Source: Inonotus obliquus (lineage: Eukaryota > Basidiomycota > Agaricomycetes > Hymenochaetales > Hymenochaetaceae). From it: a DNA stretch of 64,000 nt. Under the pieces are notes generated by a model. That model did no database searches, was not told where the DNA came from, and saw nothing but the letters and a program-made list of their open reading frames with translations. The translations under genes were made by a program, and so were the position numbers. Location: assembly GCA_032164295.1 (NCBI GenBank), contig JAJHTX010000010.1:558001-622000 (forward strand), read 5' to 3'. This document shows positions 36,101-48,361 of the stretch, piece by piece. The first letter of the stretch is position 1. Each line of letters opens with the position of its first letter.

Positions 36101-38167
36101 GGCTCGATCGAGTCGCGTATCATCTTGATCGCCGTCGCCGCCCAAATAAACAGACCATCTGCGGCGTTGGAAAGCACTCGAAAGATTTCTTCCCATGTCC
36201 AGCCATCCGGGATCTGCTGATCAACCGCATTCATCACCTCCGCACTGATGTAATGCGCGACATCACCTTGGCTAGAATGCTGGTCAAGTCCGATATGGTT
36301 GATGTGACAAGTCGAGAGCAACACCTTCATAATGTCATCTTCCGGCCTGCTGGTAACAAGGAGGCGAATCTTCGGCGGAAGCCTCGCGAAATCACTTTTC
36401 AGCAACTGCACTAGCTCGTCTCGCTTCCCTCTCGGACCACTCTCATCTAACGCATCGAGAATGATAATCACAGGATCGTCTAAGACGTCTGCAGCAGCAT
36501 GGAGGGGTTCCAGCAACAGCCTTTCAAACTGTCTCCTCAGCGAGTTTCCGGTTATGTTCTTGCTGTGTTCGATAGCACTGGCAATATATGGACGGATGTC
36601 ATCGTGAAGAGTTGCTAGTCGGAGAGCAATATTCTGTATGGCGGAGGCATACTCGTCCTTACCACGTTCAAAGAACAGGTAGGTGGCGGGGCAGAGCTCG
36701 CCGTCGCATATGTCCGCGATTGTCACTGCGACAGTGCTCTTTCCGGACCCAGCAGCGCCAGTGAGCCAGATAACGTTCTTTTCCGCATCCGAAAACAGCC
36801 ATGACCTGATCTGGTCTAGAAATTCTGTGCGAGTACCATCAAGACAACGACGGCGGCCAGATACATCGTTTCTTTCTAATAGTGTTTGCAACAGTTGCTG
36901 TGATACTGACGAGGATTGTTGTTCAGCCCGATGTATAGAACTGTCAGATAAGTACGTACGTAGGTCATCGACTCCTCTGGCAGCGTTCAGATTAACTGCT
37001 CTGTCCAGCTCGTCACCGAGATTAGCAAAACGAGCTGTGTGATCTTCTATTCTCCACGTGTTCTGCAGCCGCAGCATTCGACCTTGAAGGACAGTCTATT
37101 CACCGTTTGACACATTAAGACGGGAATAAGACATACCGAAAAACTTATGAAAAGCATACTCCTGCACAAACCGAGAACATTCTAAAGTCACGCCGAGCAG
37201 TGCCTTAATTCGCGGCTTGAGCTCCTCGGTTCTGTCCTTTAGCTTCCTTGCCTTCTTGATGAAAGTAAATGGCTCCTTCATTTTATCGACCATCTCTTTT
37301 ACTTTCACGTCGTTTCTCAACTGATGTGAAAAGAGCTGTAAGACGAGTCAGCGGTAAAGGCGCACGCTACAGGGAGCTAGGCGTACTTTGTACAAAGCCA
37401 TAATCGCCTTCCACGACAATTTAAGGAGCGACTGGAGCTAGGGTGGGGATAAGTCTACGAGAATAACCATTTGAATGGATACGGACTTGTGCGACCTCAT
37501 CGATAACTTCAATAATGTCATCCAATGCGTGAATAACAGATCCGACTGCACCCACGGCGCACTGGGCCCCATCCGATAAAGTCCTGATTTGTTCAGCGCT
37601 TTTCTCAGCTGATGCGACATGGATGCCGGCCCTGTCAAACCGGTCGGACGCAGATATTTCTTCAAGATGGAGATAAATAGTGCCTGCGGATGCCGGGCTG
37701 AGGACTAGTCGGACTGCCCACCAAACTCGTCAATATCAGCTCCCTCTGTGACTTTTCGCTTACCATCATCCTTATTAGACCCTCGCAGCAACGTTTCGAC
37801 AGTGATGTCGACTCGGCCAGATGCGCGGTCACCGATAGCGAAATTATTACCTAGCTGCTTAAGGCGGATATCAATTGTAGAAGAAGCGTCCAATCGCGAA
37901 CTGTGCAATGGCCTGAGCAATTGCCACGGGGTTATGTAGACAGAGCTCACAATGTGAAAAGGGAGTTCCACGCGGGCACACCCTCGGGGTCAATGTTCCC
38001 CGTCTTATAAGAGACATTATTGGCCTTGACCTGAACGTACATCGGAGAGTCGGTTGGTCTCCTCTGGGTGTTCGTTATGCGGACAACTATAGGAACATGA
38101 GAACAGACAGGGAAGATTGCTTGAGAGACTGCTGACCTTGGAGGGAGTAGTACGTTGACTCAGACAT
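33186..38167 (-). pseudogene. C2-NACHT-WD40 STAND protein, broken by one frameshift
   Basis: STAND NTPases of this type are fungal intracellular receptors linked to non-self recognition and heterokaryon incompatibility. Domains in order: a C2-like region (YVQVKANNVSYKTG...VPAWNSLFTF), a helical linker, NACHT with Walker A GAAGSGKST and Walker B IIILDALDE, a helical arm, and 14 WD40 repeats (SPDGKRIVSGSDDFTIRIWD type), enough for two propellers. Proposed exons: 38167-38137, 38086-37951, 37900-37722, 37683-37487, 37437-37387, 37335-37137, 37082-35419, 35369-35248, 35216-33186. Their sum is 4610 nt, one base short. The break is in repeat 9 near 34,105, where 'GHVGA' shifts frame before 'WSIAISPDG'. 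Two proposed introns are very short (38 and 31 nt). This may be a pseudogene, a polymorphic allele or a base-call error. No other inactivating change is seen. Confidence 0.85.
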
Positions 38168-38589
38168 GGTGGGTCAGGAGCAGGAGCAGCCCTGTGTGAG
38201 TACGCATCCTCTTCGTCTATGCAACGAATATAAACATCAGTGATGGTGATGCATGAGACCGATATTTATAGATTCATCGATATACGGTTATACCTTCCGT
38301 GACGAGCGACCTGCACAGTTCAACAGGAGTATATTCTGCGTATGGCTATATCGCAGTTTTTCTTTCTCCTCATACATTGGTACTTGGGAGAGAAGTCCAG
38401 CTTGAAGTTGAAGTCGCCACTTGCTGGTCTGGGAGTTGCCATAATTAGGAATACAAGCGTCGATCATGCCGATCCCCAGATTCTGCCACGTACACGCGAC
38501 GCGTTTCATTCACATTCACCTTTAGGATCAGGCAGTATCTGAAGGAAATTCGGTCGCCTTCCGGCCGTCTCTGAGGGCAACTCACAAAG

Positions 38590-41500
38590 ATGAGACTGCT
38601 GCACCTAACACTCATACTATGCTCTCTTCCGACTCTCTTAGCTCTAAAGACAGGTGACTGGAAAACCTGCTCCTCTGTAGCCTTCTGTAGACGTGGTCGT
38701 GCTTTGTCTGCACGCGCTCGAGAAGTAGGATCCGCTTGGAGGTCTCCCTACTCTATAGATCCATCCAGTGTATCTATAACCGCCGAAGAAGCGACATTCT
38801 CGGCTGCGGTCAGGTCTTCTATCTACCCAGATATCAAGTTTAAACTTGATCTTCAGGTCCTCCAAGATGGTATTGTGCGCGTGAGGATGGATGAAGTCGA
38901 TGGCCTGAGGAAACGATACAACGAAGCAGCGTCCTGGGCTTTGATCACTGAACCGAAAGTGAGCGATAGAATCAAATGGACCGTGGGCAAGAAAGATGTT
39001 CGAGCAGCGTATGGGGAGAACGAAGTCGTCGTTCAGCTGTCGCCGTTGAAACTCTCGCTTCTGCGGAACGGAAAGGAGGAGATTGTACTGAACGGCGGAG
39101 GCTTGCTTCACATGGAGCACTATAGGCAGAAAGATGAGAGAAAGACGGTTGAAGCGGCACCTGCTCCAGACGATGGGGAGCAGCAACAAGAAGTGCTGCA
39201 GACGCCAAAGGAAAATCCCGCCGCTTGGTTTGAAGGTGAAGAAGAAGATGGCTGGTGGGAAGAGTCGTGGAAATCTTGGACGGACTCAAAACCAAAAGGT
39301 CTGACTATTCTTTGATATTACAAAGTCATTTCGTACTGAATGCCCCACGTAGGCCCGGAATCCCTGTCAGTTGACATCTCCTTCCCGCACCACGGTCACC
39401 TTTATGGCATTCCCCAACATGCAACTCTACTAGACCTTCCGACAACGACGGGCGACTCACCAAAATATGACGAGCCATATAGACTGATGAACGCCGATGT
39501 CTTCGAGTACCTCGCTGACAGCCCCATGTCGCTTTACGGCTCCATTCCTCTCCTTTATGCCCACTCGTCTTCAGGCTCGACTGTCGGAGTACTCCATGTT
39601 GTCGGGTCAGAAACGTGGATTGATGTTTCACATCCTCGTGAGGGTGCATCTAACACACACTGGATCAGCGAGTCCGGTGTCCTTGACACCTTCCTCCTGC
39701 CTGGACCAACCCCTTCAGACGTTGCGGCACAATACGCACGTCTTATCGGAACATCTGTACTCCCTGCTCACTGGGCTCTAGGGTACCATCAGTGCAGGTG
39801 GAACTACGTGAGCTCGGAGGACGTCCGAAGCGTACAAAGGAGGTTCGATGAGGACGACATGCCAGTTGACGTGCTCTGGCTAGACATCGAGTATGCGGAG
39901 GAGCATAAATACTTTATTTGGGATAAGAAGTCGTTTCCTGACCCGGTGGATATGATCAAAGCCGTAGAGGCAATTGGCAGAAAGGTAAGAGTCCTTTCCC
40001 CATCTTTTCATGGCATTGATAGAGCCGGTTTCGATGCTTTTGCGTTAGATGGTGGTAATTATAGACCCACATCTAAAGCGTACTTCTTCGTACCCGGTAT
40101 ACTCAGAGGCCCAGGACCTCGACATAATGATCAAGAAACCCGATGGAAAGACGGAATACGAAGGATGGTGCTGGACGGGAAGTTCAGCGTGGGTCGATTT
40201 TTTCCACCCAAAGAGTTGGAACTGGTGGAAGAAGTTGTTCAAGACTATCCCGCCAAAGGATGGTGAAGAGGGAGGTTTCAGGTGGATCGACAGCACGGAG
40301 AACGTGGGAATTTGGAATGATATGAACGAGGTAGGATCCAGGTCAATAGATCTTCAACCCGAAGAAATCAACTGATTCGTTTTGTTTAGCCTTCGATATT
40401 CAATGGACCCGAGATCACAATGCAGAAGGACAGTGTACATTATGGTGGTTGGGAGCACAGGGACGTGCACAACATCAACGGGATGCTATTCGTATGTCAT
40501 TCCTAGTTTGTCTCATCCATCGACAGCTTGCCAATGACCTTCTCCCAACTTTCTTAGTCCAACCAAACCTGGCAAGCCCTTTACGAGCGCTCAGACCCAC
40601 CAAAGCGACCGTTCGTCCTCACGCGCTCGTTCTTCGCGGGCTCACAACGCTTCGGAGCGATGTGGACTGGAGATAACCTCGGCACATGGGAACATATGGA
40701 AGTCGGTCTCAAAATGGTACTTGCGAACGGACTCGGAGGGATGAGCTTTGCCGGAGGTGTGTTCATCTTCCTTTGGTATCGTCTTATTGATCCAGTGATT
40801 CTGACTTGCTCTCAACTCTTCCCTACAGCTGACGTGGGTGGTTTCTTCGGAAATCCGGAGCCGGAGATGCTCGTACGATGGTACCAGCTTGGCGCTTTCT
40901 TCCCGTTCTTCCGTGCACATGCACACATTGATACGAAACGAAGAGAGCCTTATCTTCTCGATGAGCCTTACAAGAGCATTATTAGAGACGTTTTGAGGTT
41001 GAGGTATAAGCTGCTACCAGTCTGGTACACAGCGTTCAGGGAGACGAGCGTTACTGGAGTGCCTGTCTTACGGTGAGCCATTTGAGTATGCGCGATCTTT
41101 ATCTTGGAACTCAATATAAACGTGGTATCTTAGGCCACAGTTCTTCATATTCCCAAAGGATGAAAAAGGAGTATCCCTGGATGATCAATTCTATGTTGGT
41201 TCATCGGGTTTGCTTGTCAAACCTTTGACCAGGAAGGGCGTTACGGAGACGACTGTCTATCTCTCGGACAACCAAGTATGTATCTTTCTTCCCTTTCTTC
41301 CCTGCACAAGCTTACAACCAACTTCATTCGACAATTTTCTCCAGCCATACTACGACTATTTCACAAACACCCTGCACCGCGGTGGTCAGCGCGAAATCTC
41401 AGTGAATGCCGAATTGCACGAAATTCCTATATTCATCCAGGGCGGCTCGATTGTACCCACGCGAGAACGTCCACGACGATCGTCCACACTTATGCGGGGC

Positions 41501-41992
41501 GATCCGTTTACCCTACGAATCGCACTCGACAAAGAAGCAAAGGCTAGAGGAGAGTTATACCTCGACGATGGCGAAAGCTACGGACATGAGAAAGGTGAAG
41601 TTGTCTGGAGGGATTTTGATGCAGCTCCAGCGGAAGGTGGCAAGAAAGGGAAGGGATTAAGAGTGAGGAGTAAGGACCTCGTCCAGGCGAATCTCGATAA
41701 GACAGTCGATGGCGTCGACCTCGCTCTCATTCCCACGCCTTATACCCCCTCAAATGCGTTCGCACAGACGATCAAGAACGTGAAGGTCGAGCGGTTAATC
41801 ATTCTTGGCCTCGATGCAAAACCAACGAGCGTCAAAACTGCTGATGGGAAGACATTGGAATGGGAGTTCGAAGAGGGTGTTGCTGCGCGTGATAAGAAGG
41901 GTAAGAATGGGAAGGAAGGAAAGGCGAGTCTGTTGGTTGTGAAGAGTCCCGGTGTAGGGATCGTTGAGGATTGGGAGATTATCGTTGCGTGA
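38590..41992 (+). CDS. Glucosidase II alpha subunit, GH31 (8 exons, 985 aa)
   Basis: This ER enzyme trims the two inner glucose residues from N-glycans during the calnexin folding cycle, working with a beta subunit. Exons: 38590-39298, 39353-39984, 40049-40330, 40390-40491, 40558-40756, 40829-41072, 41134-41275, 41345-41992; 2958 nt, frame closes. Evidence: signal peptide [19 protein letters not shown]; the GH31 nucleophile motif [15 protein letters not shown], split by an intron after NE; acid/base region [45 protein letters not shown]; and the carboxyl beta-domains. The length is usual for the family. There is no KDEL-type end, as expected for the alpha subunit, which is retained through the beta chain. 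Confidence 0.96.
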
Positions 41993-43226
41993 GAGTCACG
42001 GAGGATGAAGAGGCTCTACACAATTGAGTTAGTCATCTGTGAAGCTCACAAGCTGCTGTCGTTATATTGTTATTATAGAAGCTCTCGTCGGATTTCTTGA
42101 CTCTTCTCCTTCCCTAATCGTGCAAAGCGAAGAAGACATTGTGTAGCTTGCACTGATGTCTCCACTCAATCCAGCGGCATAACAGTCTTTTGAGAAGTCA
42201 TGCAAAGGTGATAATTTCTAGATTGAGGGGTGAGGGGGAAAGATGGTTATGTACGATGAACGTGGACTGACCGCGTTGCTGACGCGTTGGCGTTACACGT
42301 GACACATTTGCCTTGAATGGCTGGCCCTAAACTCTCTTTGCCTCTTCATTTACTCTCATCTGTTTCCGCTACGCTACGGATCGTGGCTCAAAGGTGAACT
42401 GGTTCCTCCATTCACGACATCTTCTGCAACAATTCGTTATTCCTCCCGGACTGTGACTGGTTGGCTTGTTTGAGTTCCCTCTGGGGCTGTCCACTTCAGC
42501 TCGTGACCCGGAACTCTTGCTTTGAAGACGTATCCTCTCAGCATATCTGGTATACTTAAGATCAAGTAGAGCGCAGTTAAATGCGGGGAATACCTCCGAA
42601 TCAAGCGTCTCCGAAGTCTCGACCTTGTTCCGCGACCCTGAGTCCTTGAACGGGCCTTTAAACGGACCCTGCTCCATGAGGTAGCTGCTCAAGGACATTA
42701 GAACGCACACTTCCTAGCCAGCAAACAATCGTTATCACAGGACCGTCTCAGAGTTCTCTTATACCATCATGGGTTTCTAATATCCTACCTTCTGGACCTG
42801 CTCCCGCAGGAGACAAGGCCTTTAATTATCCTCATCCTCGGCTGAAGTTCGGGTCTACTCTCGATGCATTTCGGTCCGTCACTCAAATAACATTTTTCAC
42901 GGCCCGCGAAACTGTCCTATATATATTATTAGACATCTTAACCGCGAAGGAGTTTGTATGGTCGAAAGCGTGTGATTATCTGTAACACGTTATTCATGGC
43001 TCCGGTGTTGTCGGGATATGATTCTTAGCGGCGTGTCGAAGTAGCTTGCACGCTGGCGGAGGGTTGTCACGAGGCGGGTTATGAGAACGCGACGACGAAC
43101 GAAGCATTCAAACCTTGTCGGAGTAATGCCATCGACTGCGTCATTTAGTTGTATAAAGACCCACCAGTGCAATGAGCAAATCGAGCTTATATTACTATCC
43201 TACCGACGAAACCATCTATTTGAGGT
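41993..43226. other. Intergenic region with the esterase promoter
   Basis: No gene is supported. A TATATATATTA stretch at about 42,920-42,930 lies some 300 bp upstream of the next ATG; a closer TATAAAGA at about 43,152 is a better core-promoter candidate. Confidence 0.45.
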
Positions 43227-45030
43227 ATGCCGATGGTGAAAGCCGGGTCGATTTTCGCTGCGCTCTCGTCGATTCTTTTGGTGGCGGCGCAACAGTCCGT
43301 GTGGGGCCAATGTGAGTCTTGATTCATCTTTTTGTCTATCCGTTCTTAATCAAGCCAATTTTGTGAATAGGTGGAGGAATTGGCTGGACGGGTCCGACAA
43401 CTTGCATTTCTGGGTGAGAACTACCCCTTCGAGCTAAACGGCAGGACGCTAGTTCTCATTGTTGTACAGAGCAACATGTACTAAGCAAAATGATTGTATG
43501 ATACCCATCAGTCTCTGGAGTTCTTCGACGCGTTGATGTGTCACCTTTGCTCAAGACTACTTTCAATGCTTGCCTGGCTTTGCGAGCACCACAAGTGCCA
43601 GCGTACCAAGCAGTCCCGTAACAACAACGTCTGCCCCGGTTGGATCACCGACTTCAACTGCACCAAGTGAATCGATCTTTTGGTTCAGTTTGTAAGCCAT
43701 AGTGTCCAACTTTGCTTAGGTACGGACGCTAATACACACGTTCTAGCGGAGATTCATACACACAGACCGGTTTTGACCCTTCGGGGCAATTGCCCACTGT
43801 AGGAAATCCTCTTGGAAACCCTCCATATCCGGTGCGCTCCATCATCTATTAGAGTGTTGAGCGCCTATTTTACTTTATCCATCCAGGGATACACTGCTGT
43901 CGGTGGCACAAACTGGATTGATTTAATGACCGTGGAGGTCAACAAGTCATTAATCCTTACTTACAATTACGCATACGGAGGTGCAACAATTGACTGTATG
44001 CTGTCACTTCTCCAACTTCATCTTGGAACGGATCAACTGATGATGTGATATGGTATAGCATCGCTGGTAGCACCGTACGAACCAACCGTGAAGTCAATGA
44101 TTGATCAGGTTAACCAGTTCCTGAGTGGGGCAGCTACGAAACCAGCAAATGCCCCATGGACTAGCGATAATGCGTTGTTCTCATTCTGGATAGGGATTAA
44201 CGATATTGGGAATAGTTATTATCAGAGCGGCGACCGTGATGCGTGAGTCCATCAAATCCATAATCTTGTCCTCTGGTAGCAAAGGCTGAACATCTTGCAG
44301 GTTCTCAGACACGCTACTTGATGCGTACTTCGCGCTTGTCCAAAAGATCGTAAGTCATGAGCCTCATCTGAAAGAGCAACTGATGGTGACCAAGGTCTCA
44401 CATCATTCATACAGTAGTGCGTCTGGTTTCATGAATGGTTGATCTACGAATCGTGCTCACCTTAAGGAAGTGCTGTCGGAGGACGAAACTTCCTATTTGC
44501 CAATGTTCCTCCCATCGACCGTTCTCCATTGGTATGCGTTGAGGCCTGATTCCAAAGTCAAGTTTACTGATCTACGGTACTTTGTCTTAAATCTACGTAG
44601 ATGCTTGCACAAAACACCGATGCTCAAGCATTGGAGAAGGCAGTAATCGCTGGCTACAACACCAAGCTTGCTCAACGTGCCGCTCAGCTCAAGGCAAACA
44701 ACTCTGGCGTATGTCCTTCATAACTTCCTCTATTGATTGTCAACAACTGCTCTCCGTGCAGGTGCAAACCTGGATATGGGACTCCAACGCTGCATTTGCT
44801 CGAATACTTGACAACCCGCAAGCCTTTGGCTTCCTGGATGCCACGTCGTACGGAGGCACCGGAGATTTCTGGGGGTATGTTATTTCCAGCTCATTAGTCC
44901 GGTCAATAGCGAGATTAATCGTACGTTGCGCCAATTCTATTGCAATAGGAACAATTACCATCCCTCCAGTGCGGCGCACTCTATATTTGCTCAGAACGTT
45001 TCGACCGTCTTGTCTGGAACGTCTTGGTAG
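43227..45030 (+). CDS. CBM1-CE16 acetyl esterase (secreted, SGNH hydrolase)
   Basis: CE16 enzymes remove acetyl groups from hemicellulose oligomers. Signal peptide: [20 protein letters not shown]. It is followed by a cellulose-binding CBM1, [18 protein letters not shown] and TKQNDYYFQCLPG, then a Ser/Thr linker. The catalytic domain has [10 protein letters not shown] (nucleophile Ser), [11 protein letters not shown] (GxND block) and [15 protein letters not shown] (catalytic His). Exons: 43227-43311, 43371-43413, 43470-43495, 43556-43691, 43747-43831, 43887-43995, 44059-44242, 44301-44349, 44467-44531, 44601-44708, 44762-44874, 44949-45030. These leave the junction 44349/44467 one base out of phase. 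A 19-nt exon at 44395-44413 (AAG acceptor, GTAGTG donor) would close the frame but is unproven. Confidence 0.88.
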
Positions 45031-46090
45031 TAGCCCGGCAAGTTCCTGGTTAAGAATTGGAGGGCCTTACTCGTATCACTGTCGGCAAACTATCGAGTAG
45101 TTGCGATATCACGTCATAATGAACTCTGGAGCGGGATTGCGAGTTAACTAAGGTCATCTATTCAGTGATAGTCAAGGCGGAAAGAAACAAATCTCGAACT
45201 GCGAACCACTGCTGTGCACAAGGACACCAAGAACGCCGCGTTTATGCTGATTTCGACAGCACTGGTGCTCAGGCAACTCTCAGAAGTAAGTAATCTGAAT
45301 CACGTCACAGAACTATCCTGTCCACGTCTATTCGCCTCCATTCGCGCTTCTCTGGACTTCAGGATGGTAAATTATCGGCGCCCTTTCGAGATATATAAAC
45401 AAATGAAGCTAGCGGACAAACGAAGGGGGAATTTCGATGGTAACACGTGAACGATCTTTCCACTCCTCGATCACGTTCGAAGACCTCGCATAGGAGAGAA
45501 CAACATAGCAAATTTTCAATATACTTATGACACAAGATAGGAACGGTGAAGATTCGTCGGTGCTTCGAAACCTCGGGCTCAGTTCGGTCTTTGAAGAGGA
45601 TCGACGTGATTCGCGCCAACTCCGCGAGTCCCTGTTTCTCAACTCTGAACAGTCACCACATCTTCTCAGCGTGCTGAGCTTCTTCAACTCGCTCTTCTTT
45701 CGCCAATAACGTGGTCTCAAACTCTCGATTCGAGCTGACCACGTAAATCGAACCAACCACGTGTGCCTAGTATTCTTATACTGTATTTCCTCTTATCGCA
45801 TCCATCGGGATTTCATCGGTGATTTTCTTACAGCAGAATCCCGCGCTGTACATATACTCACAGCTTCGTGATCGCGGCTTCATGTTGAGTTCTCCTTTTT
45901 CCTTTTCTATCTCAGGTTTATCTGAGTGTATTCGTGTTCTTCTATTCTCTGTTACTTCGCTTACGACATGGGTTCGGCGGCTAGTAGCATAAAGGCGCAT
46001 GCTTTTCGACTAGTGGCGTTACTCTACAGGAACTCCAGACCTCAGAGGCCTACAATCTCCGGCTCCACAACGGGTACATTGGAAGTGGAA
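45031..46090. other. Intergenic region
   Basis: No gene is supported. In-frame ATGs at 45926 and 45968 precede the next gene and could extend it, but the added residues do not resemble the lactonase family. Confidence 0.5.
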
Positions 46091-47509
46091 ATGGTGTATC
46101 GGATCCTCGTCGCGTCATATACTGATGCTGTTTACACGCTCTTATTTGATCCGTCGAAATCACCGGATAAAGCTCTGTCTCTCTTATCGAAACTAATAGT
46201 CGGACATCACCCGTCATGGATTGAACGTCATCCTTCAGATCCGAGTGTCATATTTACAGGCTTAGAGCAGGAGGATGGTCGTTTACTTGCTTTGAAGTAT
46301 AGTCTGGATAGTGGTGAAGGAAAGGTCCTCGAGAATGTTTCCAGTGGTGGATCAGACCCGTGTTCGATCTTAACAACACGAGATAACATTATTGTCGCAA
46401 ACGTACGTTCCCCTACCCCCATCGCGTATCTACCTCTCATTTCCTTATGGTTCCTTTCTATCAAGTACTCATCCGGGACAGTCGGGATATTTACCCTCCC
46501 TCCAGCCAAGGACGATTCAACAATCACTTCATTAGAAGAATCCCAACCGCCATTGAAATTCTCCGGACAAGGACCATGTGCTGAACGCCAAGGCTCTTCA
46601 CATCCGCATCAAGTTTATCTATCTAAACCAGATTCTTCCCCCTCATCTTCATCTACCGCTTCAACTTCAACCTCGGACTCATTCGGAAGTACAATGGAAG
46701 AAAAGGAAGAAGTTCTTGTACCTGATCTTGGCTCCGATAAAGTCTGGCGACTCGGAAGGAATACGGAAGGAAAGTGGGAGAGGAAGGGCGAGGTTAGTTT
46801 TGATGGGGAATATTTGGGAGGTGGACCGAGACATGTTGTTGTATTTGGTAAGTTTCTCCTTTCTTGTCCTTCTTCTATTTTCGTTTCCAAATTACTTATT
46901 TACGCAATCCAATGAAACCTGTTACCCTTAGATTCGAAATTATACACCCTCCTAGAACTAACGAAGACAATAACCGTACACGACTTACGAACCCGTACAT
47001 CAACCAATAACACTCCCTTACTCGCCGAAGCTAGTTTACCAGTACCAGAAGGCCTTGAACCGCTAGCGATGCTCGCAGCTGAAATCCTTTGTCCTCGTCC
47101 AAATTCATCTTTCTCAACACCCTATCTCTACGTATCGAATCGTAACGATCCACGTCCGCACGGTGATCTTATTTCTATATTCGCTCTTCATCAAGAGAGA
47201 GAACTCGACGGGCATGCCAGCGGAGACCATAATCAAACTCTACCACTTCCTTCAACAGATAAACAGACTCTCAAACAACTCGAACATATAACGGATATTC
47301 CTACAGGACTCAGCCACGTCCGCGGATTCACCTTTTTCGGACCGGATGAGAGGTATGTCGTTGTCGGAGGAGCGAACGGCGGTGGCGTGAAAGTTTTTGA
47401 GAGGGTCAATGGTGGGAAGGCGCTGAAGGAGATTGCTCATTTACCTGTTCGTGCAGGTGAAGGCCATGATGGAGCGGGACTTGCACCAACTGGGTTTCTG
47501 TGCCTTTAG
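46091..47509 (+). CDS. Lactonase-family seven-bladed propeller protein (423 aa)
   Basis: It resembles the PF10282 family (6-phosphogluconolactonase-like and carboxy-cis,cis-muconate cyclase). Members hydrolyse or form lactones in sugar or aromatic-acid metabolism; the substrate cannot be told from sequence. Exons 46091-46402, 46466-46847 and 46932-47509 give 1272 nt, frame closes. Family marks: MVYRILVASYTDAVYTL start, VANYSSGTVGIFTLPPA, GQGPCAERQGSSHPHQVYL, EYLGGGPRHVVVF, YLYVSNRNDPRPHGDLISIF, and a Gly-rich GGANGGGVKVF blade. A Ser-rich insert (about residues 185-205) is unusual. The start is chosen to fit the family; two upstream in-frame ATGs exist. Cytosolic, since no signal peptide follows this start. 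Confidence 0.82.
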
Positions 47510-48361
47510 TATAGTAAGTATAGTATAGTTTGGGGTTCTTTATACATATTCGTTTTGGCTGTTTCGTGTTTTATCTAATAGGTCTGTGCGGAGATAGAAG
47601 ATAGAGACGATGTTACAGATGGGCTTGAATTATACACGGATTTATATGCACCTTCGAGTTGACTGAGAGTAGGAAATTATTCTCATAGTAACTCTATGCA
47701 GTGGTTCCAGTACTGTATTAGACGACGAGCAAGAGTGTTGCAAGCAAGATGCGAGAGTGGTTCCCCATTTGGTGATACTCCCATTTTCAGAATTTATATA
47801 AGTGACCAACGAAACAGTATCATTTTATGCACCTTCGCGTTGGTTGTATCTATTATACAATCAACCATCCACTACCGTACGAACAGCATCCAGCTCGCAC
47901 ACAAAGGAATACGATAGTCCGATAGCAATACTATATTTGCTAAATCCGCTGATCATTTCGCTCCTTCCAACCAAGGAACGACTTCGGGTTACTATTGGCG
48001 GCAGTGGTAGAATAAGAAAAAGAGGAAGAGATGAAAAAGAGAGAAAAAGAGTTTCATCATGCTTCAGAATTAGCATGTGCATATCCTCAAATTCCATTTT
48101 CATCTGTCAAAAGCAAGAACACGATAACAACACGATAACTGAAGGGCATCCCCACCCGGACGTCGAACATCCTCAGATACCCAAACGCTAGGAATCAGTG
48201 GGATGGTTCCCTCTTTCTCCTTCAAGGAACCTTCACTATATGTGATCCTGTTCTTCGAAAGGGAGAAAGGGTTTCGCGCACAGGTGGTGATTGAGCGGGG
48301 ATGGAAGCTAGATGTAGTGAGATTTGTGATTGGGCGAGGTGCAATGCAATTCGACACTCCC
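47510..48361. other. Convergent intergenic region
   Basis: This is the 3' space between the lactonase-like gene and the methyltransferase gene. No gene or element is recognised. Confidence 0.5.

Noticed and set aside
37683..37722. Apparent frameshift in the C2 to linker region of the STAND gene
   Set aside because: A 38-nt GT-AG intron joins GADIDEFG to TIYLHLEEI in phase, which is simpler than a lesion, though it needs cDNA.
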